From NCBI GenBank assembly GCA_022821585.1, contig JAJEDI010000035.1:1-64000 (forward strand): 64,000 bases of DNA, in the 5' to 3' direction. The notes under the pieces were generated by a model that was not told where the DNA came from, did not search any database, and saw nothing but the letters and a program-made list of their open reading frames with translations. Below are positions 8,044-15,563 of this stretch, one piece after another. Positions within the stretch are counted from its first letter, which is position 1, and each line of letters opens with the position of its first letter. The position numbers were made by a program, and so were the translations under genes. Source of the stretch: Caldilineaceae bacterium. GTDB lineage: Bacteria > Chloroflexota > Anaerolineae > Caldilineales > Caldilineaceae.

Positions 8044-9015
8044 ATGTTTCCGTTTCCTTCTGCAGAGCTCGCTCCAGTGGACCGTCTACATACAGTCGCA
8101 GTTATCGGCGCCGGGACAATCGGGGCCAGCTGGGCAGCCTGCTTTCTGGCCAACGGTCTGGACGTAGTCGCGGTCGACCCGGTCCGCAAGGAAACGGATC
8201 TTCGCCGCGCAATCGAAGAGATGATGCCCGCGCTGGAGACCATTGGTTTGGCCGGCGTCGACCAGCGCCGTCTGCGTTTCTCAACCCAAATCAATGATGA
8301 CCTGGCGGCCGTCCAATTCGTGCAGGAGAATGTCCCCGAACGCCTGGAAATCAAGCGCGAGACGTTTCGACTGCTCGAAATGGTGATCGGTCAGCAGGTA
8401 ATCGTCAGCAGTAGTGCCACCGCCTTGATTCCCTCCGACATCCAGGCCGGTGCCAGGCATCCTGAACGCCTGCTGGTAGGCCACCCCTTCAACCCACCCC
8501 ATCTGATTCCCCTGGTGGAAGTTTCCGGCGGCGCGCAGACCGCACTCGAAGTATTGGATTGGGCAATGGAGTTCTACCGAAAGATCGGCAAGGCGCCGGT
8601 TCTGATGAAAAGGGAGGCCTACGGCCACGTCGCCAACCGGCTCGCCGCCGCTCTCTTCCGAGAGGCAGTCCACCTCGTGGCCGAAGGTGTCTCGACAGTA
8701 GAGGACGTCGATGAGGTCATCACCCAAGGCCCGGGCCTGCGCTGGGCCTTACAGGGACCCTTTACCACATACCACTTGGCCGGAGGCGACGAAGGGTTCG
8801 CCCATTACATGCAACATCTGGGACCGTCCCAGGAGGCACGTTGGCAAACCCTGGGGGAACCAAGCCTGACCGAAGATCTGATCACCAAGTTAGTCAACGA
8901 GGTGGAAGAAGCAACCGCAGGGCGTTCCCCGGCTCAACTTGCCCGCATCCGCGATACCGGGCTTGTAGAACTCCTCCGGCTCAAGAATTCGCTACCAGAA
9001 TCATCTGTTGGGTAA
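8044..9015 (+). CDS. 3-hydroxyacyl-CoA dehydrogenase / carnitine dehydrogenase-like NAD-dependent oxidoreductase
   Basis: NAD-dependent dehydrogenase of the HCDH superfamily, 323 aa. The N-terminal Rossmann fold has GAGTIG at 22-27. The catalytic region reads SSSATALIPS followed by GHPFNPPHLIPLVEV, typical of the 3-hydroxyacyl-CoA/L-carnitine dehydrogenase branch. The C-terminal helical dimerisation domain follows (KREAYGHVANRLAAALFREA). ATG 8044 is preferred, with AAGGA about 12 bases upstream. A GTG at 8014 is in frame but has no ribosome binding site. It is the last gene of the Liv operon. By family it oxidises a 3-hydroxy acid or its CoA ester, and carnitine is a reasonable but unproved candidate. 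Confidence 0.83.
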   Translation: MFPFPSAELAPVDRLHTVAVIGAGTIGASWAACFLANGLDVVAVDPVRKETDLRRAIEEMMPALETIGLAGVDQRRLRFSTQINDDLAAVQFVQENVPERLEIKRETFRLLEMVIGQQVIVSSSATALIPSDIQAGARHPERLLVGHPFNPPHLIPLVEVSGGAQTALEVLDWAMEFYRKIGKAPVLMKREAYGHVANRLAAALFREAVHLVAEGVSTVEDVDEVITQGPGLRWALQGPFTTYHLAGGDEGFAHYMQHLGPSQEARWQTLGEPSLTEDLITKLVNEVEEATAGRSPAQLARIRDTGLVELLRLKNSLPESSVG

Positions 9016-9066
9016 TTCTGCGTGACAACGCCCCGAGAGATTTCCTTCCACCCCGGCAATCCGCCC

Positions 9067-9093
9067 GTAGGGGCACCCCTTGTGGGTGCCCTC
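9067..9093. repeat. Short GTAGGGGC hairpin repeat between convergent genes
   Basis: GGGCACCC and GGGTGCCC form a perfect 8-bp stem around a CTTGT loop, preceded by GTAG. The same frame (GTAGGGGC, then CTTGTG, then GCCCTCG) occurs inside the dispersed repeat at about 32557-32580 and, more degenerate, at about 187-215. Lying between converging transcripts, it may also act as a bidirectional terminator, although no T-run follows. Confidence 0.5.
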
Positions 9094-9193
9094 GTTGTAG
9101 CCCAACCTTCATGGATCGACTTTACTATCGGCCTGCAAATCCCAGGTCCGACAATTGTCTACGACGCCCGCAAACGGTCTGACCTCCGCAACT

Positions 9194-10606
9194 CTAAGGG
9201 CCTCTATCGCAAGGCAGGTCACCCAACTCGCTCTGTAACTGCTCAAGTTCTACCTTGAGCTCACTTACCAGGCCGGCGTTTCCCGGCTCGTGGTAGATGT
9301 TCCGCATCTCCTTGGGATCCACCTCAAGGTCAAAAAGCTCCCACTCCGGCTCTGTAGGCTCGTCAATAGCGCCCGCACTGCCAAGAGCCTCCCCGTAATA
9401 GTAGATCAACTTGTAGCGCTCGGTGCGAATCCCGTAATGGGCCGGAATATTGAAGTGTGCCAGGTGCATCCAATACCGGTAGTACATCGAAAGGCGCCAG
9501 TCGGACGGCGTTCTGCCCTCCGCGAGAGGGCGAAGACTCCGTCCCTGCATACCTTCCGGTTCCGAAACTCCTGCATAGTCCAGAATGGTCGGCGCAAAAT
9601 CTACGTTCAGCGCAATCCGTTCGCTGGTCACACCAGCCTGGACCCCCCGTGGGTAGCGCATCAGAAAGGGAATGCGGATCGACTCTTCGTACATGAATCG
9701 CTTGTCATACCAGCCGTGGTCCCCCAGAAAAAAGCCATGGTCCGAGCTGTAGATGACGATAGTGTCCTCGGCGATCTGGTCTTCCTCCAGGGATTTCAGC
9801 AGTCGGCCCACATTCTCGTCGATAGAGGCGACGCAGCGAAGGTAGTTGCGCATGTAGCTCTGGTAGTTCCACGCCTTCTGCTCCTCAGCAGACAGCCCAT
9901 GAGGAACAGGATCGGGCACATGGTTCTTCAGATGCATCAGCGCCACCTGCTCGGTCGCCATCCCGGCCGCGGCTGCCCGATTCCGGTAGTCGTCGTGAAA
10001 GGTAGCCGGCTCGGGAATCGTCTCATCCGCGTAGAGCTCCCGGTGCTTCGGATGGGGCTGGAACAGATCGTGGGGAGCCTTGTGTGCGCAGACAAGAAAA
10101 AACGGTCGGTCCATCGCGCGCTTTTCCAGCCAGCTCAACGCCTTGTCCGTCAGTACGTCCGTCACATATCCCCTCTCCACAACCGGCTCACCCATCTCCG
10201 TCATCTCAGGGTCGTAGTATCGACCCTGCACAGGCAGAACGCTCCAGTAATCGTAACCCGCCGGGTCGCTGTTCCCACCGTGCCCAAGATGCCATTTGCC
10301 AACAAATGCCGTCTGGTAGCCTGCGTCGTGCAGAAGCATCCCCAGGGTCGTCTCCTCAGACTGATCAATGACGTCGTTGAGCGTCTTGATTCCGGTCGTA
10401 TGGCTGTACTTCCCTGTATGTACCGATGCCCGCGCCGGCGTACAGATCGCATTTGTACAGAAGCATCGGTCCAACCGCAGCCCTTCCGCGGCAATGCGGT
10501 CCAGGTTCGGCGTGCTGTTCAGCTTGCTGCCGTAGGTGGAAAACGCGGCCGGGGCATGGTCATCGGCCATGATAAGGAGAACATTGGGGCGGCATTCTCG
10601 GGTCAT
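9194..10606 (-). CDS. Sulfatase (formylglycine-dependent, Cys-type)
   Basis: Type I sulfatase of the alkaline phosphatase superfamily, 470 aa. The signature CTPAR begins at Cys55, the residue converted to formylglycine in active enzymes, with Arg59 following. Metal-binding Asp15-Asp16 lie in LLIMADDHAP, and a later SSDHGFFLGDHGW block supplies the other Asp/His ligands. No signal peptide is visible, so the enzyme is predicted to be cytoplasmic. The C-terminal WELFDLEVDPKEMRNIY segment is common in this family. It is the last gene after a carbohydrate ABC importer, pointing to imported sulfated sugars as substrates (inference). No maturation enzyme is seen in the window. Confidence 0.9.
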   Translation of the reverse strand: MTRECRPNVLLIMADDHAPAAFSTYGSKLNSTPNLDRIAAEGLRLDRCFCTNAICTPARASVHTGKYSHTTGIKTLNDVIDQSEETTLGMLLHDAGYQTAFVGKWHLGHGGNSDPAGYDYWSVLPVQGRYYDPEMTEMGEPVVERGYVTDVLTDKALSWLEKRAMDRPFFLVCAHKAPHDLFQPHPKHRELYADETIPEPATFHDDYRNRAAAAGMATEQVALMHLKNHVPDPVPHGLSAEEQKAWNYQSYMRNYLRCVASIDENVGRLLKSLEEDQIAEDTIVIYSSDHGFFLGDHGWYDKRFMYEESIRIPFLMRYPRGVQAGVTSERIALNVDFAPTILDYAGVSEPEGMQGRSLRPLAEGRTPSDWRLSMYYRYWMHLAHFNIPAHYGIRTERYKLIYYYGEALGSAGAIDEPTEPEWELFDLEVDPKEMRNIYHEPGNAGLVSELKVELEQLQSELGDLPCDRGP

Positions 10607-10632
10607 GATTGATCCTCATCTTTGGAAACAAC

Positions 10633-10666
10633 ACACCCCCTGGCAGAGAAACCTGCAAGGGGGTGT
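10633..10666 (-). terminator. Inverted repeat between binding protein and sulfatase genes
   Basis: ACACCCCCT at 10633-10641 pairs perfectly with AGGGGGTGT at 10658-10666, with a further CAG/CTG pairing inside the loop. Read on the minus strand it is followed by TGTTGTTTCC, a weak T-rich tail. It may attenuate read-through from the ABC operon into the sulfatase gene. Confidence 0.4.
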
Positions 10667-10783
10667 ATCGGTTGGACAGCTACGAAATTCAAGACCGACG
10701 GAAGGGCTTGCTTGTACCGGCGCGAAAGGGAAGTCTACCTTCCAACCTTCCAATTCTGCGCAAAGCAGGTATCGTGACTTGGA

Positions 10784-12127
10784 TCAAGCGTCGGCCAGCA
10801 GTTCATCTACCTCTGGCTTTACGGCGTTGGCGGCATCTATAACCGTACGGTCGCCCAGCCAGACCAGCTCGAATGCAGAAGTCAGTGCAGTGTTTATTTG
10901 TGCCCGGTTCTTGTGTTGCCACACCGGCACGCCGAACTCGTCAATGCGGTCCATGTAGAACTCCACAAATGTGTCGGGCACATCGAGCTGCTCCAACACA
11001 TACTTCGACGTGGAACGGCGCGCATTGATAATCCCTGTGTTTGCCCAGATTCGGTGGGCCTCCTCACTGGCGTTGTACTCTAGCCACGCCCAAGCCTCCT
11101 CTGGGTGCGGGCTCTCGGACGGGATCGAGAACGCCGACCCTCCGACATTAAGAGTATGCGCCCCGCTGTCGCCGCCCATCGGGTACGGGGAAATCTCCCA
11201 CTCGAACGAGCCGTCGAACTGGTCGATAATCCCGGGAAAAGTGGAGATCAGTGCCGAGCTGCCCGAAATGAACAAGTTGCCCAGGCCCTCTATCAGATCG
11301 GCAGAGGGATGCACTTCATGGGTCTGTATGGCGTCAAGGTACCAGTTGAGGAACTCAACCGTCGCTTCGGAGTTGACAATACACTCGGTCTCGTCTTCAT
11401 TGAATATTTCAGTACCCCAGGCCACCGCCTGAGGGCGGATCTCGTTGACCCAGTTGTCCACCATGTTCGACATGCCCCAGACGGCAACTTCTCGCTTGTT
11501 GAAGCCATCGTCCAGAGGATGGTTGCCTTCCCTGTCTGTCGTCAGGGCAAGACTGGCTTCCAGCAGATCTGCATAGGTTGAGCCAACGCCCGGACCGGTC
11601 AGGCCGGCCGCCTCATAGAGAGTCCTGTTGAACCAAATCCCCTGCACGCCGACGTCCCAACTGGTCCCGTACTGTCCACCTTCAAAAGTGAACAGCCCCC
11701 AAACGGATTCGTACCAGTCATCGGGAAAATCTGGCGAGGCGTCGATACGGGGATTCAGATCTTCGATCGCGCCGAGCACGGCATGAGGACGCACCCAGGC
11801 CGTGTGCGTCCAGGCAGAGTCCGGCGGGGACCCGGAGGCATACAGAGTATTCAGCTTGGTCCAGTAGTCGCCCCAGCCCAACGTCTGGTTTTCGACTGCA
11901 ATCGCCCCTTCATTGCTTTCCATGAAGGCCGCGGCTACGTCCTCCATCATTTCTGCCCGACCCCACGTCATTGAAATGATGGAAACCGATTCCGCTGCCG
12001 GCGCGGCCCCGCCTTCATCGCCAGCCGGGTCGGCCGCCATTGGCTGGCACGCCGCCAGCATGACGACTGAGCCGGCGCCAAGACCAGCATTGCGTAGAAA
12101 CCTGCGGCGCGTCATCTGATTAGACAT
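10784..12127 (-). CDS. Carbohydrate ABC transporter substrate-binding lipoprotein with Tat signal
   Basis: Extracellular solute-binding protein family 1, 447 aa. The ATG at 12127 has AGGAG about 8 bases upstream. The product opens with a twin-arginine motif (TRRRFLRNAG), a hydrophobic segment and the lipobox LAAC at Cys27, so it is probably exported folded and lipid-anchored. A Gly/Ala-rich linker precedes the binding domain. Residues such as WARPGGS-type loops are not clear enough to name the sugar. It follows two sugar permease genes by 60 bases. No ATPase gene accompanies them, as is common where a shared MsmK/UgpC-type ATPase serves several importers. Confidence 0.9.
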   Translation of the reverse strand: MSNQMTRRRFLRNAGLGAGSVVMLAACQPMAADPAGDEGGAAPAAESVSIISMTWGRAEMMEDVAAAFMESNEGAIAVENQTLGWGDYWTKLNTLYASGSPPDSAWTHTAWVRPHAVLGAIEDLNPRIDASPDFPDDWYESVWGLFTFEGGQYGTSWDVGVQGIWFNRTLYEAAGLTGPGVGSTYADLLEASLALTTDREGNHPLDDGFNKREVAVWGMSNMVDNWVNEIRPQAVAWGTEIFNEDETECIVNSEATVEFLNWYLDAIQTHEVHPSADLIEGLGNLFISGSSALISTFPGIIDQFDGSFEWEISPYPMGGDSGAHTLNVGGSAFSIPSESPHPEEAWAWLEYNASEEAHRIWANTGIINARRSTSKYVLEQLDVPDTFVEFYMDRIDEFGVPVWQHKNRAQINTALTSAFELVWLGDRTVIDAANAVKPEVDELLADA

Positions 12128-12187
12128 CTTCTCATCTCCTTGTGGAAATACGTTCTGGCTCAATCGCAGCACCAAGGCGGTGCGCGA

Positions 12188-13048
12188 CTACCCTTTCACT
12201 CCTGTAAACACGACTCCCTGAATGAAGTACCGCTGTCCGAAATAGAAGACCAGGAGCACCGGAACCATACTCACAGTTGCCGCGGCCATCATCAACTCCC
12301 ACTCCGTCGTATACTGGTCCTGGAACAGTCGCAAGCCCAGCGCCAGCGTGTACTTCTTCTGATCGAACAGATAAATGAGTGGAACCAGGAAGCTCTGCCA
12401 GCGATTCTGAACGATGAATATCACGACCGTCATCAAGGCCGCTTTTGAGAGAGGGAGAATAATTCGCCAATAGACGCCGAAGCGGCTGCAACCGTCGATA
12501 ATGGCTGCATCGTCCAATTCAGGGGAGATTGTCATGAAATACTGGCGAAGTAGGAAAATATTGAAGGCGCTGCCGCCGAAGAAAGCCGGAACCACCAGGG
12601 GCAAATAGGTGTCCAGCCACTCGAGCTCGCGAAATAAAATAAACTGGGGAATCATGATGACCTGGAACGGCAGCATTAATGTGGACAGGACCAGTACGAA
12701 CATGAAGTTGCGTCCGCGCCAGCGAAGGCGTGCGAAGGCGAACGCGGCCAGCGAACCGGAGAACGTGGCGCCCACCACCGCCAGTCCGGTTATCTTGGAT
12801 GTGTTCAGAATGAAGCGCCCGAACGGCAGAATCGTCATGGAATTTGGGTAGTTATCCCAAACAATCGGATTTGGGATCCATACCGTCGGAATCTTGAAAA
12901 TATCGGCGGGCGTCTTCAATGAAGTGGATACCATCCACAGGAAAGGCAGGATCACGATGACCATGCCGACTGCCAATGCAAGATAGATAAAAGTCATCTT
13001 GAAGGCTCGGGTGCGGCTTTGGCTCCCGCTGATTGACCGTACGACCAT
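12188..13048 (-). CDS. Carbohydrate ABC transporter permease (MalG/UgpE type)
   Basis: Inner-membrane permease of the CUT1 type, 286 aa, about six transmembrane segments. The EAA loop that contacts the ATPase reads ELDDAAIIDGCSRFGVYWRI, followed by the conserved ILPLSK. The C-terminus ends in the usual ...YFIQGVVFTGVKG form of MalG/UgpE proteins. It lies 3 bases after its partner permease and 60 bases before the binding protein gene. Confidence 0.93.
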   Translation of the reverse strand: MVVRSISGSQSRTRAFKMTFIYLALAVGMVIVILPFLWMVSTSLKTPADIFKIPTVWIPNPIVWDNYPNSMTILPFGRFILNTSKITGLAVVGATFSGSLAAFAFARLRWRGRNFMFVLVLSTLMLPFQVIMIPQFILFRELEWLDTYLPLVVPAFFGGSAFNIFLLRQYFMTISPELDDAAIIDGCSRFGVYWRIILPLSKAALMTVVIFIVQNRWQSFLVPLIYLFDQKKYTLALGLRLFQDQYTTEWELMMAAATVSMVPVLLVFYFGQRYFIQGVVFTGVKG

Positions 13049-13051
13049 TGC

Positions 13052-13999
13052 TTAGCTTCCTCTGACTTCCCCTTCATAGTAGACCCAAACTGCGGATGAG
13101 CGGATGATGAATAGCGTCAATAGCATGATGTATACGAAGAGCACCCAGGCCAGTGCGGAGGCGTATCCCATTTGGAAAAACTCGAAGCCTTGCCTGAAGA
13201 GGTAAAGCATCACGAAAAGGCTGGCGTTCCCCGGACCGCCCTGCGTCATGATAAAGGGGCCTGCAAACTCCTGTAATGCGTCGATCATTCCGATAACGAA
13301 TTGGAAGAAGAGAACGGGAGAAATCATGGGTATCGTGATCTTCCAGAACTTCACCCAGTCGTCTGCGCCGTCAACCTCTGCTGCCTCGTAGAGTTCATTA
13401 GGGACACCCTGAAGACCGGCAAGGTAAATGATAATGCCGGCGCCCACGCCCCATAGACTCATCAGGATAAATGAGGCCAGAACGGTTCTCGTGTCGGTCA
13501 GCCAGTAGGGCCCTTCGATTCCAATTAGGCTGAGCGCACGGTTTAGCAGGCCAAAATCACCGTTCAGAATCAAGAGCCAGACCATCGCCACCGCCACGCC
13601 GCTGACCGTTGCAGGCAGATAATAAACGGTGCGAATGAACGCCAGCCCTCGCACGCTGGCGTTCAGCAATAGAGCAACAAGAACGCCCAAAGCGATGCGC
13701 ATTGGCACCGATACAACGGAATATATCGTGGTAACCTTAAACGCTTGAAATACAAGGGGATCCCCTGATATCATCTCGGCATAGTTCGCCAGTCCAATGA
13801 ATTGCGGCGGAGTGAACATGCGCCACTCGGTCAAGGAGAGCCCCAATGAGGCCAGCATGGGTCCGAGCTGGAACGCGAGGAATCCGATGATCCAGGGAAG
13901 CACCAACAGCCACGCCAGCCGCTCCTCACCGTTAAGGTAAAACCACGGCTTTTGCTTTCGCGTCGAAGTTGTGGCGAGTTGTTCTTGAAGAGTCGCCAT
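13052..13999 (-). CDS. Carbohydrate ABC transporter permease (MalF/UgpA type)
   Basis: Inner-membrane permease of the CUT1 type, 315 aa, and first gene of the sugar operon. After a hydrophilic N-terminus (about 25 residues) come roughly six membrane segments. The EAA loop reads ELYEAAEVDGADDWVKFWKI, followed by TIPMISPVLFF. It pairs with the downstream MalG/UgpE-type protein. A promoter lies about 90 bases upstream. Confidence 0.93.
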   Translation of the reverse strand: MATLQEQLATTSTRKQKPWFYLNGEERLAWLLVLPWIIGFLAFQLGPMLASLGLSLTEWRMFTPPQFIGLANYAEMISGDPLVFQAFKVTTIYSVVSVPMRIALGVLVALLLNASVRGLAFIRTVYYLPATVSGVAVAMVWLLILNGDFGLLNRALSLIGIEGPYWLTDTRTVLASFILMSLWGVGAGIIIYLAGLQGVPNELYEAAEVDGADDWVKFWKITIPMISPVLFFQFVIGMIDALQEFAGPFIMTQGGPGNASLFVMLYLFRQGFEFFQMGYASALAWVLFVYIMLLTLFIIRSSAVWVYYEGEVRGS

Positions 14000-14091
14000 G
14001 CGCCTGACTGATTCTGTTCAGAGTATCAGAGACTCGCCGTAGCTCCAGTTTACACTCGGCTCTAAGGCGATTCAGGAGGACATTGCACGAG

Positions 14092-14120
14092 AAGATACTA
14101 TAGCCGTAAAGGAATGTCAA
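14092..14120 (-). promoter_or_regulatory. Promoter of the sugar ABC/sulfatase operon
   Basis: On the minus strand TTGACA (14115-14120) is followed after 17 bases by TATCTT (14092-14097). The -35 is perfect and the -10 matches 4/6. The start would fall near 14085, about 86 bases before the permease start. Confidence 0.55.
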
Positions 14121-14260
14121 GCATTTTCCCTGTCGCAAGCCACTCCGGTTTCCCTCACTGTGCCCGGAATCTTGAGGAGTCCGCCCTCCCGCCCCCAAAC
14201 CGGTCAACCGTCTACCAATGAACGCTACTGCCCTAATGGGCCACTTAGCGCCCTTTCGCG

Positions 14261-14289
14261 TTGCCAGTTGTACAGGATTCGAGTAGAAT
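14261..14289 (+). promoter_or_regulatory. Promoter of the second aminotransferase gene
   Basis: TTGCCA at 14261-14266 and TAGAAT at 14284-14289 are each 5/6 matches with a 17-base spacer. Transcription would begin near 14296, about 40 bases before the predicted start codon. It is divergent from the sugar operon promoter. Confidence 0.55.
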
Positions 14290-14336
14290 TCCCGCGTTTC
14301 GCGGAATCCAAATGAACACCAGATGCGAGGCACGCC

Positions 14337-15503
14337 TTGTACCCAGCTACGCGTACGACCAACTTCAACCAGTCAATGATTCGGGAGATGACCCGCCTGG
14401 CGATGCAACACAACGCCGTAAACCTGAGCCAGGGTTTTCCGGACTTCGACCCGCCGGAGGCAATTGTCAATGCCGCAGTCGAGGCGATTCGCGGGGAGGC
14501 CAATCAGTACACGGTCACCTGGGGATATCCGCCCCTGCGCCAGGCCCTGGCCGAGCAATACTCGGCTCAACTTGGCTGGCCCGTGGATCCGGATGTTCAC
14601 ATCTGCGTCGTCTGCGGTGTGACCGAAGGCATAACCACTTCTCTGCTCGCCCTGCTGAATCCCGGCGATGAACTGATTATTCTGGAGCCGGGGCACGAAA
14701 ACTTCCGACCTTCGGCGCTTCTGGCTGACGCCAACGCCGTTCCCGTCGTTCTGGAGGCGCCCGACTATCGAATCGACGCCGACAGACTCGAGGCGGCGGT
14801 GACCGACCGGACGCGAGCCCTGCTCCTCAACACGCCCCACAATCCAACTGGCCGGGTCTTCGATAGCGATGAGATTCGGTCGCTTGCCGAATTCATGAAC
14901 AAGCACAATCTCATCCTGATCACTGACGAAATCTATGACCGCATCCTCTACGACGGCCGCGAGCACGTTTCGCCTGGCAGTCTGGACGGCCTGGTTGAGC
15001 GTACGGTAACTGTGGGCGGGCTGGGCAAGAGCTTCGCGGTCACCGGTTGGCGCCTGGGCTTCGTGATCGCCCGCGAACCGCTGGCGGCTGCCATCCGCGC
15101 CGTGCATGACTATTCGACAATCTGCGCGCCTACCCCCTTACAGGCGGCAGCGGCTGTGGCCTTAGACCAGCCGGCCGACTACTGGCTACAGATGCGCGAG
15201 GAATATGGAGAACGCCGCGAAGTGATTCTGGAGATGCTGCGGACTGCAGGCTTCCAAGCAGTCCGGCCTGAGGGCTCGTACTATACCATGGCCAACTACA
15301 CCGGCATCGACGCACCGCAATCGCAGTGGGATTCGCACCGCTTCGCCCGCTGGCTGACCACGGAGGTCGGCGTGGCTTCAGTAGCTGGGATCAACTTTTA
15401 CACCAGGGACAGAGAAAAGTACGGCGAAGGCATCATCCGTTTTGCCTTTGCCAAGCGAATCTCAACACTTCATGAAGCGGGCAGGAGACTGGCTGCCATT
15501 TAG
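14337..15503 (+). CDS. Pyridoxal phosphate-dependent aminotransferase, class I
   Basis: Fold-type I aminotransferase, 388 aa, cytoplasmic. Motifs: NLSQGFPDFDPP near the N-terminus, TPHNPTG around 166-172, TDEIYDRI at 197-204 and the pyridoxal lysine K231 in GGLGKSFAVTGWRLG. This is the pattern of the aspartate/kynurenine aminotransferase-like branch. The start is a TTG with GAGG about 8 bases upstream, and the N-terminus fits relatives that begin shortly before the SVIREMTRLA-like segment. An internal ATG 13 codons later is possible. It has its own promoter. Confidence 0.85.
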   Translation: MYPATRTTNFNQSMIREMTRLAMQHNAVNLSQGFPDFDPPEAIVNAAVEAIRGEANQYTVTWGYPPLRQALAEQYSAQLGWPVDPDVHICVVCGVTEGITTSLLALLNPGDELIILEPGHENFRPSALLADANAVPVVLEAPDYRIDADRLEAAVTDRTRALLLNTPHNPTGRVFDSDEIRSLAEFMNKHNLILITDEIYDRILYDGREHVSPGSLDGLVERTVTVGGLGKSFAVTGWRLGFVIAREPLAAAIRAVHDYSTICAPTPLQAAAAVALDQPADYWLQMREEYGERREVILEMLRTAGFQAVRPEGSYYTMANYTGIDAPQSQWDSHRFARWLTTEVGVASVAGINFYTRDREKYGEGIIRFAFAKRISTLHEAGRRLAAI

Positions 15504-15563
15504 AATTAGCGGCATTCAGGCTTACCGTCTCTTGGAAACACACTCCTTCTAGACTTCCATCTC

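Noticed and set aside
9290-10612. 440-codon plus-strand open frame opposite the sulfatase
   Set aside because: The sulfatase on the minus strand has complete catalytic motifs; the antisense translation is basic low-complexity sequence with no recognisable domain.
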